The translations under genes and the position numbers were made by a program. A DNA stretch of 64,000 bases from assembly GCF_030532195.1 (NCBI RefSeq), contig NZ_JAUNLP010000007.1, forward strand, positions 1 to 64,000. Reading direction: 5' to 3'. Below, one piece after another: positions 45,845 through 54,029 of the stretch. Numbering within the stretch: position 1 is the first letter of the stretch; every line of letters begins with the position of its first letter. Source of the stretch: Corynebacterium sp. (lineage in GTDB: Bacteria; Actinomycetota; Actinomycetes; Mycobacteriales; Mycobacteriaceae). The notes beneath the pieces are model-generated. The model was not told the origin of the DNA. It worked only from the letters and a program-made list of their open reading frames with translations, and made no database searches.

Positions 45845-47056
45845 ATGATTAACCTCGAACTGCCGAAGTTCCTCAAGGCGGGCGCGTCCCAGTCGCATCA
45901 GGCCGCCGCTGAGATCTTCCGACCGATTTCCCGTAAGTACGATCTCGCTGAGCACGAGTACCCGAAGGAGCTCGACACCCTTGCCTCCATGATGGACGGC
46001 ATGGCTGCAGGCGGCCGCGGTTTCTCCGGCGCTGCCGGCGGACGTGGTGACGCAAAAAAGAAGAAGCGTGAAGGTGTCAAGAATGGCGGCAACATGGCGT
46101 CGCTGCTCAATGTCATCGAGACCTGCTGGGGCGACGTCGGTCTGACTCTGTCGATTCCGTACCAGGGCCTGGGTAATGCAGCTATTGCCGCTGTTGCTAC
46201 CGATGAGCAGCTGGAATCCTTCGGTAAGACCTGGGCTTCCATGGCTATTACCGAGCCGTCTTTCGGTTCGGACTCCTCCGCCGTTTCCACCACCGCCAAG
46301 CTCGATGGTGATGAGTACGTCCTCAACGGTGAGAAGATCTTCGTCACCGCTGGTGAGCGTTCTGACTCCGTCGTTGTGTGGGCAACCCTGGACAAGTCCA
46401 AGGGCCGCGCTGCTATTAAGTCTTTCCTGGTGAAGAAGGGCACCCCGGGCTTCACCGTTGAGCGCCTGGAGGAGAAGCTCGGTATCCGCGCTTCTGACAC
46501 CGCTGTTCTGCGCCTGGACAACGTCCGCGTTCCGAAGGAGAACCTCTTGGGTTCCCCGGACATCGACGTGAAGAAGTCCTTCGCCGGTGCAATGGCAACC
46601 TTCGACAACACCCGTCCGCTGGTTGCAGGTATGGCCATCGGTGTATCCCGCGCATCGCTTGAAGAGCTGCGTCGCATCCTGGAAGAAGCTGGCATTGAGA
46701 TTGACTACGATGCACCGGCACACACCCAGAGCGCTGCTGCAGCTGAGTACCTGAAGCTGGAGTCCGACTGGGAGGCTGCGTACCTGCTGGCACTGCGTGC
46801 GGCATGGATGGCAGACAACAAGCAGCCGAATACCCTCGAGGCATCCGAGTGTAAGGCCAAGGCTGGCCGCGCCGGTACCGACATCTGCCTGCGCGCTGTT
46901 CAGCTTGCTGGCACCTTCGGTTACTCTGAGCGCAACCTGCTGGAGAAGTGGTCCCGCGACGTCAAGATCCTGGACATCTTTGAAGGTACCCAGCAGATTC
47001 AGCAGCTCGTCGTGGCTCGCCGCACCTTGGGGCTGTCCTCCAAGGAACTGAAGTAA
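45845..47056 (+). CDS. Acyl-CoA dehydrogenase-like subunit 2
   Basis: 403-aa acyl-CoA dehydrogenase with SMAITEPSFGSDSSAVSTTAKLDGDEYVLNGEKIFVTAGERSD (FAD/substrate region), LRLDNVRVPKENLLG and an intact end DVKILDIFEGTQQIQQLVVARR with the catalytic Glu. A basic, Gly/Lys-rich insert (about 58-80, GGRGDAKKKKREGVKNGG) near the start is unusual. AAGAGGAAAG is the ribosome site. With the gene upstream it would introduce an alpha-beta double bond into an acyl- or sterol-CoA; the substrate is unknown. Confidence 0.88.
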   Translation: MINLELPKFLKAGASQSHQAAAEIFRPISRKYDLAEHEYPKELDTLASMMDGMAAGGRGFSGAAGGRGDAKKKKREGVKNGGNMASLLNVIETCWGDVGLTLSIPYQGLGNAAIAAVATDEQLESFGKTWASMAITEPSFGSDSSAVSTTAKLDGDEYVLNGEKIFVTAGERSDSVVVWATLDKSKGRAAIKSFLVKKGTPGFTVERLEEKLGIRASDTAVLRLDNVRVPKENLLGSPDIDVKKSFAGAMATFDNTRPLVAGMAIGVSRASLEELRRILEEAGIEIDYDAPAHTQSAAAAEYLKLESDWEAAYLLALRAAWMADNKQPNTLEASECKAKAGRAGTDICLRAVQLAGTFGYSERNLLEKWSRDVKILDIFEGTQQIQQLVVARRTLGLSSKELK

Positions 47057-47129
47057 TTTACCTCAGAGCATGAATTCATGCAGGTGAGCGCATAAAAGCT
47101 CACCGTAAATGCTCACGCCACACTCGTCG

Positions 47130-47175
47130 AATACCGCGCTGCCGTCATTGGCAGCGCGGTATTTGGTTTCCCTTC
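47130..47175 (+). terminator. Terminator after the acyl-CoA dehydrogenase pair
   Basis: AATACCGCGCTGCC/GGCAGCGCGGTATT, a perfect 14-bp stem with a GTCATT loop, is followed by TGGTTTCCCTT. A weaker hairpin GGTGAGC/GCTCACC lies at 47083-47104. Confidence 0.88.
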
Positions 47176-47318
47176 AATCGCGGCCGAAGTGCGGCCGAAG
47201 CGCGACCCAAGAACGTCCACAGTGCCTCCGAAGTGTGGCCAAAATCGCGCATTCTTTTTTCTGAGATTAGAGGGAAAATTAATCTAGTCTTCATTTTCGC
47301 GTTCTACGCTTTGTCTCT

Positions 47319-48776
47319 ATGAGCATTTCCCGTCGGGCTTACCTGTCTGTTGCCACACTTGCCGCTAGCTCCATGGCGGTTGCAAAAACATCGGGTGCCT
47401 ATGGCTTGGAGTACGTCTCGTCGGGGTTGGGTCTATCTCAGTCAGATTTCAAATCTCAGCAGGTGCTGGCCAGTGACCTGGAAGTAATCACTGTCACGGA
47501 TACGTCGGTCGCTTTTACGTGGGCAACATATGCTCCGGGGGTGCAGACAGCGTATGGCTTTATTAAGTCGACTGTCCCGTCGGATGAGCGAGTGCTGCTC
47601 GCCCCGGTGGACGCTGGTGAGCTGGAGCTTGTTCATGAAGGGTACTCGGAATCCGGTTACCACCACGTGGTCATTGACGGCTTGGAACCGGGGCGGGAAT
47701 ACCGCTTTGAGTGTTGGTCCCGCAACTGTCGTGCGGTTCCTTCGTTGAATATCACCATGCACAAGACAGCTCCGGAGAAAACCGGTGTGTTCACCACCTT
47801 GCCGGCACTGGTGGGAAAGCACTTGGCCACCTTCGCACTGACCAATGACACGCATATTGGTAAGCCGAATCATGACGGCATTCGGTTTGGCAATCTCGGC
47901 CTGTCCTCGGCCCCAGGGGAGCAGCCATTTGCATCTATGCAGCTCCAAGGTCTTGTGGATACGGTCAAGGACGCGGGGATTGAGACCTTGGTCATTAACG
48001 GTGATTGCACAGACAGCAATCAGCCGGAGGAATATGACGAGCTCATTGGCATCCTGAATACCTTTGGTGAATTTGGTAAGGATTGGTTTGTAACTCGCGG
48101 CAATCATGATGTTCACCCTCCGGGCCTGCCAAATATCAATGGTTTCCGGGGACGCGGTATTCGTAAGGGCAAGACTGCTGTGCCCGATTACTTCAGCCAG
48201 CGCCTTGTGCCAACTCAGCAGCATTGGACTACCCACGTCGGCGAAGTACGCCTCATCGGTGTTGATACTGCCGAATTTGGGTACGCGGGTGGGCGTATTA
48301 ATGAGCGACAAATGCGTGCAATCCGCGCTGAGCTGGCAGAAGATCCAGAGCGGCCAACGATTCTTTTCGCGCATCACCCATTTACACAGGATGCGGTGCG
48401 CTCGCACCTCGGTGGTGAGTCATTCATGATGGAGACTCAGCAGGCAAAGATTTTCCAGGAAATCCTCGCCGCAACCCCCGGCGCAAAGGGCGTTTTCGCT
48501 GGTCACACTCACCGTAGCCGCCGTGGTGTCGCTGATGTTGGTGCAACTGACTTCTGTGAGCGAGGCGCATCCCTGGGGTATCCGGGAGGCTACACACGGA
48601 TCAGTGTCCACACCGACGGCTATCAGATCAGCTATCACCGCACCATGACGCCGCAATCGCTGTCGTGGTCGACAAAGACACGCTGGTCCATGTTCGGGTT
48701 GGAACCAGAATTCATGCTCGGCAAGATTTCGGATCGGAATTACGTCAATTTCTTCAAAAACAAAGTCGCACTCTGA
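47319..48776 (+). CDS. Exported metallophosphoesterase (copy 2)
   Basis: 485-aa paralogue of the protein at 42786. N-terminal ISRRAYLSVATLAASSMAVA is a probable Tat signal. The Fn3-like domain has DLEVITVTDTSVAFTWATY, nearly identical to copy 1. The phosphoesterase motifs are NDTHIG (about 176), INGDCTD, TRGNHDVHP (about 262), AHHPFT and GHTHRSR (about 396). A TACGCT hexamer about 8 bp before the ATG suggests a leaderless start. Copies 1 and 2 bracket the two acyl-CoA dehydrogenase genes. Confidence 0.87.
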   Translation: MSISRRAYLSVATLAASSMAVAKTSGAYGLEYVSSGLGLSQSDFKSQQVLASDLEVITVTDTSVAFTWATYAPGVQTAYGFIKSTVPSDERVLLAPVDAGELELVHEGYSESGYHHVVIDGLEPGREYRFECWSRNCRAVPSLNITMHKTAPEKTGVFTTLPALVGKHLATFALTNDTHIGKPNHDGIRFGNLGLSSAPGEQPFASMQLQGLVDTVKDAGIETLVINGDCTDSNQPEEYDELIGILNTFGEFGKDWFVTRGNHDVHPPGLPNINGFRGRGIRKGKTAVPDYFSQRLVPTQQHWTTHVGEVRLIGVDTAEFGYAGGRINERQMRAIRAELAEDPERPTILFAHHPFTQDAVRSHLGGESFMMETQQAKIFQEILAATPGAKGVFAGHTHRSRRGVADVGATDFCERGASLGYPGGYTRISVHTDGYQISYHRTMTPQSLSWSTKTRWSMFGLEPEFMLGKISDRNYVNFFKNKVAL

Positions 48777-48779
48777 CCA

Positions 48780-48823
48780 ACCGCAGATCTACCGCAGACT
48801 TACCGCGGATCTACCTCAGGGCT
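48780..48823 (+). repeat. Four degenerate 11-bp tandem repeats
   Basis: ACCGCAGATCT, ACCGCAGACTT, ACCGCGGATCT and ACCTCAGGGCT follow each other directly, starting a few bases after the stop of the second phosphoesterase. Confidence 0.6.
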
Positions 48824-48930
48824 GCAGCACTTGGCACTAACCAGCCACCAGCGCTGCACGCAATCTGTGAGTAAAAGGCATCAATTGCCTTAAAACTAAA
48901 TTTGATCCCGGGTACGCTGGGCATCGCATG

Positions 48931-48947
48931 GTGCTTTTGTAAAGCAC
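48931..48947. promoter_or_regulatory. Short perfect hairpin before the gene at 48982
   Basis: GTGCTTT-TGT-AAAGCAC may be an operator or a 5'-UTR hairpin. It is followed by AAGGAAAT as ribosome site. Confidence 0.35.
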
Positions 48948-48981
48948 TGGTTCGAACCTGAAGTAATAAGGAAATTTAGCG

Positions 48982-49767
48982 ATGGCTGACGACTACAATC
49001 CGCACTCGTCCTACCCAGATGAATGGGGGATGGACAGTAATGAAACGTCTGCCTGGCAGCAGCCTCAGGGACAACCACAGGGGCCTGTTCAGGGAGAATA
49101 CGCTCAGCAAAATTTTGCGTACCCTCAAAACCCGGCTCCTGCGCAGAAGAGCAACACCGGTTTGTACGTGGCTGTGGGCATCGCTGGCGTCGTGCTAGCC
49201 GCCCTGGTCGGTGTTGGTGGAGCATATTTCTTGAGCAATTCCTCCGACAATGACCCGCAGTCTCCCAATCCGGTTGCGGCAGGGGAGTCGTCGTCAAGCA
49301 CGTCAAACACTGTGGCGCCGGCGCCGCAGGAGACGTACACGGAGACCTACACCGAGACCGTTGAGCCGGAGTCCAGCAGCGCGCCGAAGACGACGCCCCG
49401 CGGTAATTTCGGGCAGCGAGCCTTCGGTATGAACCGTAACGATATCGATGCGGGCGGTTGGGTTGGCAGTAGCGCGCACTGCTCGGGCGGATACTACGCG
49501 CGGATGTTGGCGGAGACGTCGTCGGGTAAGGCCGTGATCTGCGAGAACTCCAATAATCGGCAGCAGCGCCATTACATTGGTGATTTCGGTGAGATTTCCG
49601 CTAACCCGGATGCGTACACGGTTGAGAGTTTCTCCACGAATCGCGCTGAGGCGAAAAATGGGGACTTCACTTACACCATCACTCCGAACGCGGTGACGGT
49701 GACGAAGAATGGCGAGGAAATTTTCCGCGATTCCGTCACTGATTTCGGCGTGCTGAACGCCGGCTAG
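48982..49767 (+). CDS. Membrane-anchored hypothetical protein
   Basis: 261 aa. Residues 1-58 are Pro/Gln/Asn/Tyr-rich and presumably cytoplasmic. One helix follows (about 60-83, LYVAVGIAGVVLAALVGVGGAYFL). A Ser/Thr/Pro/Glu-rich linker (about 84-145) leads to an extracellular domain with two Cys (SSAHCSGGYYARML ... GKAVICENSNN) that may pair. No family could be named. AAGGAAATTTAGCG stands before the ATG. A bidirectional terminator separates it from the next, minus-strand gene. Confidence 0.75.
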   Translation: MADDYNPHSSYPDEWGMDSNETSAWQQPQGQPQGPVQGEYAQQNFAYPQNPAPAQKSNTGLYVAVGIAGVVLAALVGVGGAYFLSNSSDNDPQSPNPVAAGESSSSTSNTVAPAPQETYTETYTETVEPESSSAPKTTPRGNFGQRAFGMNRNDIDAGGWVGSSAHCSGGYYARMLAETSSGKAVICENSNNRQQRHYIGDFGEISANPDAYTVESFSTNRAEAKNGDFTYTITPNAVTVTKNGEEIFRDSVTDFGVLNAG

Positions 49768-49783
49768 CTGGTGCGAAACTACG

Positions 49784-49836
49784 AAAAAGGACGCAGTCAC
49801 TTCCCCCTGATGGCGGGAAAGCGCCGCGTCCTTTTT
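49784..49836. terminator. Bidirectional terminator
   Basis: AAAAAGGACGC (49784-49794) pairs with GCGTCCTTTTT (49826-49836), giving T-runs on both strands between two convergent genes. Confidence 0.88.
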
Positions 49837-49873
49837 ACGTTTTGGTGTGCTTTACGACGGCACTTGCGAGGTG

Positions 49874-51592
49874 TTACGCCACCTTTTCCTCTGTGGCATT
49901 TTCCCACGGCTTCGGCAGCTGGCGGGGGACAACCTTGCCGACTGCGTTGCGTGGCAGCTCATCCAGGAAGATGGTCTCGCGCGGGACGGAGAAGCGGGTG
50001 AGGCGACGCTTGACGAATGCACGAATCTGCTCATTGGTCAGGGCGCGGCCCTCCGGGGAATCCTCGCGCACGACCCACGCGACCAGGGCTTGACCAAAGC
50101 GCTCATCCGGAACACCGGCAACAGCACACTCGCGAATGCCGTCGAGCTCACTGAGAGCGTCTTCGGTCTCACGTGGGAAGACATTTTCGCCGCCGGAGAC
50201 AATCATGTCGTCTTCGCGCCCGGAGATGTACAGCAAACCGTTTTCGATGTGGCCCAGGTCGCCGGTGCAAACCATGCCATCGATAACTGGCTTGTCTGCG
50301 CCGGGGCGAGTGTAGCCCTCGTAGAGCATGTCGTTGCCCACAAAGATGCGACCGGTCTCGCCGTCCGGAACACGGTTGCCTTCTTCATCCAGAATCTGAA
50401 CACGGGTGCCAAGTGGCGCACGGCCTGCGGTAGTTGGGTTTGCCTTCAGGTCTTCCGGATTGGCGATGGTGGCCCAGCTGACCTCGGTGGAACCGTACTG
50501 GTTGTACAAAACCGGACCGAAGCGGTCGAGAGTCTTCTTCACAATGCCCTCCGGAATCGCCGAACCACACGAAGCAATCACGCGCAGGGAAGTAGCGCCA
50601 ATGTCGTAGTCATCCGGGAGGACTTCCATCATGCGCTGCAGCATGGTTGGCACCAGGTAAATGGTGTCTGGCGAGTGAGCTTCGATGATGCGCAGGCTGT
50701 CTTCCGGGTTGAAGCGACGACGCATAATCATGGTCGATCGCAGTGCGATACTCAGCTGTACTGTGGCAAAACCCCAGGTGTGGAACATAGGTGCAGTCAG
50801 GTACGCCGGGCGGCGGTGGCGCAGCGGAATGCGGCTCATGATCGACGCGGCCGGCATCCAGCTGCTTGGCTCCGGACGCTTCGCGCCCTTTGGTGTGCCG
50901 GTGGTGCCGGAGGTCAAAATGATTACACGGCCACGACGTGGGCGAGTGAACAGCTTAGCAGTCGGCCAGTTTGCAGGCGGCGCAGTCTTCAGCATCTCCT
51001 GCATCGAGGTCCAGCCCTCTCGCACGCAGGAGGTGTCGTTGTAGTTTTCGAACCAGGACACAGCCACCGGGCACTCATTAAAGTCCTCCGGGAGCATGTG
51101 CGTGAATTCCTCATCAATGAACAGGAAGTCAATCTTCTGCTCACGAATAACCGCCAGAGTCTGTTCAGCAGAAGCGCCGGTGTTCAGCAGTACCAAGTCA
51201 GTTCCCAGGCGGCCATGTGCGCACAGCGCCATGATGAAACCACGGTGATTACGTGCCAGCACACCGATGCGGTCTCGCTCACGAATGTCACCGTGGCGAA
51301 GCGCGCGAGCTAGAGCCATGGAGCGCTCATGCAGCTCCGAGTAGGTCAGCGAGCCACCGTCATCGATGATGGCCGTGTGGTGTGGATCGCGACCAGCGGC
51401 TATGCCGAGCAGGCCCGCAGGCAGGAAGTCCCATCGGTAGATGGAATTCAGTGCCTTGCCGATTGCGCCGGGCCCCATGGTGCCAAGGACTCCGGCCTGT
51501 GTCACCGTGCCGAGGCCGAGAATCATGTCCGAGGTTGTCCGAGAGGCATTGCGGACCTTGTTAAGGATTGAGGTCTGAGACTTTGCTGTCAT
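49874..51592 (-). CDS. Long-chain acyl-CoA synthetase (FadD-like)
   Basis: 572-aa ANL ligase related to mycobacterial FadD2/FadD12-type enzymes. P-loop ILTSGTTGTPKGAKRPEP is at about residue 225. LYNQYGSTEVSWATIA, the MVCTGDLGHIENGLLYISGREDDMIVSGGENVFP hinge and catalytic Lys in LPRNAVGKVVPRQL (about 552) are intact. The first 55 residues are a family extension. ATG 51592 was chosen; a GTG two codons earlier is possible. With the acyl-CoA dehydrogenases next door it would activate fatty acids for degradation or lipid synthesis. Confidence 0.88.
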   Translation of the reverse strand: MTAKSQTSILNKVRNASRTTSDMILGLGTVTQAGVLGTMGPGAIGKALNSIYRWDFLPAGLLGIAAGRDPHHTAIIDDGGSLTYSELHERSMALARALRHGDIRERDRIGVLARNHRGFIMALCAHGRLGTDLVLLNTGASAEQTLAVIREQKIDFLFIDEEFTHMLPEDFNECPVAVSWFENYNDTSCVREGWTSMQEMLKTAPPANWPTAKLFTRPRRGRVIILTSGTTGTPKGAKRPEPSSWMPAASIMSRIPLRHRRPAYLTAPMFHTWGFATVQLSIALRSTMIMRRRFNPEDSLRIIEAHSPDTIYLVPTMLQRMMEVLPDDYDIGATSLRVIASCGSAIPEGIVKKTLDRFGPVLYNQYGSTEVSWATIANPEDLKANPTTAGRAPLGTRVQILDEEGNRVPDGETGRIFVGNDMLYEGYTRPGADKPVIDGMVCTGDLGHIENGLLYISGREDDMIVSGGENVFPRETEDALSELDGIRECAVAGVPDERFGQALVAWVVREDSPEGRALTNEQIRAFVKRRLTRFSVPRETIFLDELPRNAVGKVVPRQLPKPWENATEEKVA

Positions 51593-51668
51593 TGTCACTC
51601 ATCTTCCGTGGTTCCTGCGGTCTGAATACTTTCTTTCACAGTAAGAATAAGTGGCGTGGCTCACGTTT

Positions 51669-51712
51669 TGTGTTGTTTTAGCAAAATTTTTTAGTGTAAA
51701 ACACAAAATATT
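51669..51712. promoter_or_regulatory. AT-rich inverted repeat upstream of the acyl-CoA synthetase
   Basis: TTTTGTGTTGTTTTA and TGTAAAACACAAAA are imperfect complements flanking an A/T-rich centre, about 75-120 bp upstream of the start. It may be an operator for a TetR/FadR-type regulator. Confidence 0.4.
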
Positions 51713-51751
51713 TACGAAAGTGTTCATGACCAGCGCTTGTGGGCTGTGAAG

Positions 51752-53509
51752 TTATCCAAAAGTCAGTGAGTATGCGGTCATTGACTCGGGAACTTCAATG
51801 GAAAGCTGTCCTTGTAGCGGGGAACCGTCCGGCGATGTAAGTAGGTCAATAGTGCCCGGAAGTGCCATGGCGGGGAAGTGCGTCACCGCGCCGGATTGAT
51901 CCGTTACTTTCAACTCACCTTCGCCCGACACCACAATCTGAACCAGTGCAGCGTAGTAATTCAGGTGAATTTTTGCGCCAGGGCCAGTCGGAATAATCGA
52001 TTGACCGCGCAATTCCCACGGCCCCTCCAAGCTGTAGCCGCGGTCACCGGGCTCGACAAATGCAAAGTTATGAGGCCCCGGTGTGTATTCCCGTGTCGGA
52101 TTCGCGTGGAACTGGGCACGGTCAGTGCCGAGGTAGGTCTCTAAGTTTCGATTCTCCGTCGCGATTGGTGAGCCATCGTCCTTTGGCTCAATCGGCGCAG
52201 GAAGGTTTGCTCCCGGGTTCGCGTCGATAAGCAGCTCGCGGACGACCTTTTCGGTGGCGGCGTAGGCCCCCTCGCCTTCGTGGACTTGTCGGACCTGCCC
52301 TTGCGCATCGACGAGATAGTGTGCTGGCCAGTAGCGATTGGTGAAGTTGGACCAGGTCAGGAAGTTATTGTCCAGCGCAACGGGGTAGTGAATATTCTGA
52401 GCCTCTACCGCGGCGGCGACATTGGCGGGCTCGCGTTCGAAGGCGTATTCCGGGGCGTGGATGCCGACAACGTTCAAACCGTAATCGCGGTAGTGGTCAT
52501 AGAGCTTGGTGATGTGCTGATTCGCGCGCTGGCAGTTGATGCAGGCGTACGCCCAGAAATCGACAAGTGTAACTGTTTGGACATTCCCAACTTTCTCCGG
52601 CCTCGCGGGATTGACCGGATGATCCGTGTTGATCCAATGTGTCAGCCCCTCAAACGCGGGCACATCACCGCAGTCCGCTGCAACGTGCGGGTCACCATTG
52701 CGGCAGGTATTCAGGCTTTTCGACGACATCGAGTGCGCGTTCGCCCGACCGATTTCATCCAGCACATCCTGCGTATTCGATGAGGAATTGAATTTTTCCT
52801 GTGCACTGGCCGTCCAATCCGGTAGTGTGCGCTGCAGTTTGGCTGGCACATCGGTGGCAATCGCCAATGCAAGAACTAAAACCAGGCTGCCGGCCACGCG
52901 GGAAATAGCGGTGCGATGTGCTGCGGCAAAGTCCGCGCGCTTGGACCACTCTGATCCCGCGAGCGCGAAAAAGAACAGCGGAATGCAGGCACCAACAGCA
53001 AAGGACAATGCCAAAATGACGGTGTGCGAGCCGAAATTGCCCGTGGCACCTGCGACCGTTACCGCGGCGAGCACAGGGCCAGCGCAGGGTGCGTAGACCG
53101 CACCGAGGGCAAGACCAATTCCAAAACCGCTCGATTGAGTGGTCTCACCATTGGAGTCGGTGTGCTCGCTGGTGCGGTTATAGATCCACGTCGGCACGCG
53201 AATGGCGGCAAAGGGGCGCTCGATGAATGCACCCAGGGCTGGGATGAGCATGCTTAGACCCACGATCGCCAGTAGCGTGACACCGACCCAACGCAGTGTG
53301 TCGCCGGGAAGCCCCAGCGCTGAGAGTACAAATGTGCCGAGCAGCGTAATGGTGGCAAAACTCAGTGCGATGCCGAGCGCGACCAGGGCGGGCTTGCGTC
53401 TTGAGTCGGCCGAGACTGCCAGCACGATGGGTAACACCGGCAGAATGCAGGGCGAAATGCCTGTGACCAGGCCTCCGACGATGCCAATCAGTATTAATTC
53501 GGTAATCAT
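51752..53509 (-). CDS. dipZ: DipZ: CcdA-type membrane domain fused to thioredoxin-like domain
   Basis: 585-aa thiol-redox protein. Residues 1-230 are a CcdA/DsbD-like membrane domain with Cys in ISPCILPVLPIVLAVSAD and GAVYAPCAGPVLAAV. A TlpA-like thioredoxin domain follows with CxxC in FWAYACINCQRANQH (about 323). Residues 430-585 form a beta-rich carbohydrate-module-like C-terminus. It carries electrons from the cytoplasm to exported substrates. M. tuberculosis DipZ (Rv2874) has the same architecture and lies in the SigK regulon. It is divergent from the lipoprotein gene, with sigK-rskA just beyond. Confidence 0.93.
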   Translation of the reverse strand: MITELILIGIVGGLVTGISPCILPVLPIVLAVSADSRRKPALVALGIALSFATITLLGTFVLSALGLPGDTLRWVGVTLLAIVGLSMLIPALGAFIERPFAAIRVPTWIYNRTSEHTDSNGETTQSSGFGIGLALGAVYAPCAGPVLAAVTVAGATGNFGSHTVILALSFAVGACIPLFFFALAGSEWSKRADFAAAHRTAISRVAGSLVLVLALAIATDVPAKLQRTLPDWTASAQEKFNSSSNTQDVLDEIGRANAHSMSSKSLNTCRNGDPHVAADCGDVPAFEGLTHWINTDHPVNPARPEKVGNVQTVTLVDFWAYACINCQRANQHITKLYDHYRDYGLNVVGIHAPEYAFEREPANVAAAVEAQNIHYPVALDNNFLTWSNFTNRYWPAHYLVDAQGQVRQVHEGEGAYAATEKVVRELLIDANPGANLPAPIEPKDDGSPIATENRNLETYLGTDRAQFHANPTREYTPGPHNFAFVEPGDRGYSLEGPWELRGQSIIPTGPGAKIHLNYYAALVQIVVSGEGELKVTDQSGAVTHFPAMALPGTIDLLTSPDGSPLQGQLSIEVPESMTAYSLTFG

Positions 53510-53541
53510 AGTGCCCCTTCAAGGTGGATTTGCACCTGTGA

Positions 53542-53569
53542 ATACGGAGTCGCCATGGAAATCGGATTG
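53542..53569 (-). promoter_or_regulatory. SigK-like promoter of dipZ
   Basis: On the minus strand CAATCC, a 16-bp spacer and CCGTAT lie 33 bp before the dipZ ATG. It resembles the mycobacterial SigK pattern (as I recall CCATCC and CCGAAT) and matches the promoter at 53614. Confidence 0.5.
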
Positions 53570-53613
53570 CGATTGAGAGCTATTTCAGTGGAAAAAGTTC
53601 CCAAAAAATGTTC

Positions 53614-53641
53614 CAATCCAACTACGCCCTCGTCTCCGGAG
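53614..53641 (+). promoter_or_regulatory. SigK-like promoter of the Asp/Arg-rich lipoprotein
   Basis: CAATCC, a 16-bp spacer and CCGGAG lie about 38 bp before the GTG at 53680. It has the same -35 and spacing as the divergent dipZ promoter. Confidence 0.5.
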
Positions 53642-53679
53642 AGCAGGGTGAAGCCATTCAATATGACTTAGGAGTATCC

Positions 53680-53982
53680 GTGAATTCCACTCTCAAGACC
53701 CGAGTTTCTCTGCGCACTTCGGCAGCCCGAGTCGCTGTAGTCGGTGCAGTCGCCACCGGCGCGGCTTTCGGCCTCGTAGCTTGTGGCAATGATGACGAAT
53801 CCGACATGACTCCAACCCAGACCGCTACGGAGACTGCCACTGAGCGGATGGATGATGATCGCGACGACCGCGACGATCGCGACGATCGCGACGACGACCG
53901 TGACGACATGGATGATGATCGCGATGACAACGATGACGACATGGACGACGACATGGACGATGACGATCGCGTAAACAACTAA
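53680..53982 (+). CDS. Small lipoprotein with Asp/Arg repeat tail
   Basis: 100-aa precursor. Start is GTG after TAGGAG, not the upstream ATG at 53608, which would overlap the promoter. The signal peptide (about 1-33) ends in a lipobox-like GLVAC. A short Thr-rich spacer leads to a tail of about 45 residues made almost only of Asp with regularly spaced Arg (RDDRDDRDD) and later Met. No family is recognised. The tail could bind metal cations or a basic surface. It has no Cys beyond the lipobox. It lies between dipZ and sigK, the place MPT70/MPT83-like proteins take around DipZ in mycobacteria, but is unrelated in sequence. Confidence 0.72.
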   Translation: MNSTLKTRVSLRTSAARVAVVGAVATGAAFGLVACGNDDESDMTPTQTATETATERMDDDRDDRDDRDDRDDDRDDMDDDRDDNDDDMDDDMDDDDRVNN

Positions 53983-54029
53983 TTTTTCCATTCCTCACCA
54001 GGGGCGCGCGTCAATTATTATCGACCCCT

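Noticed and set aside
53668..53991. Val/Ile-rich minus-strand frame opposite the Asp/Arg lipoprotein
   Set aside because: It is the exact complement of the GAC/GAT repeat and would give a hydrophobic artefact; the plus strand has a signal peptide, lipobox and ribosome site.
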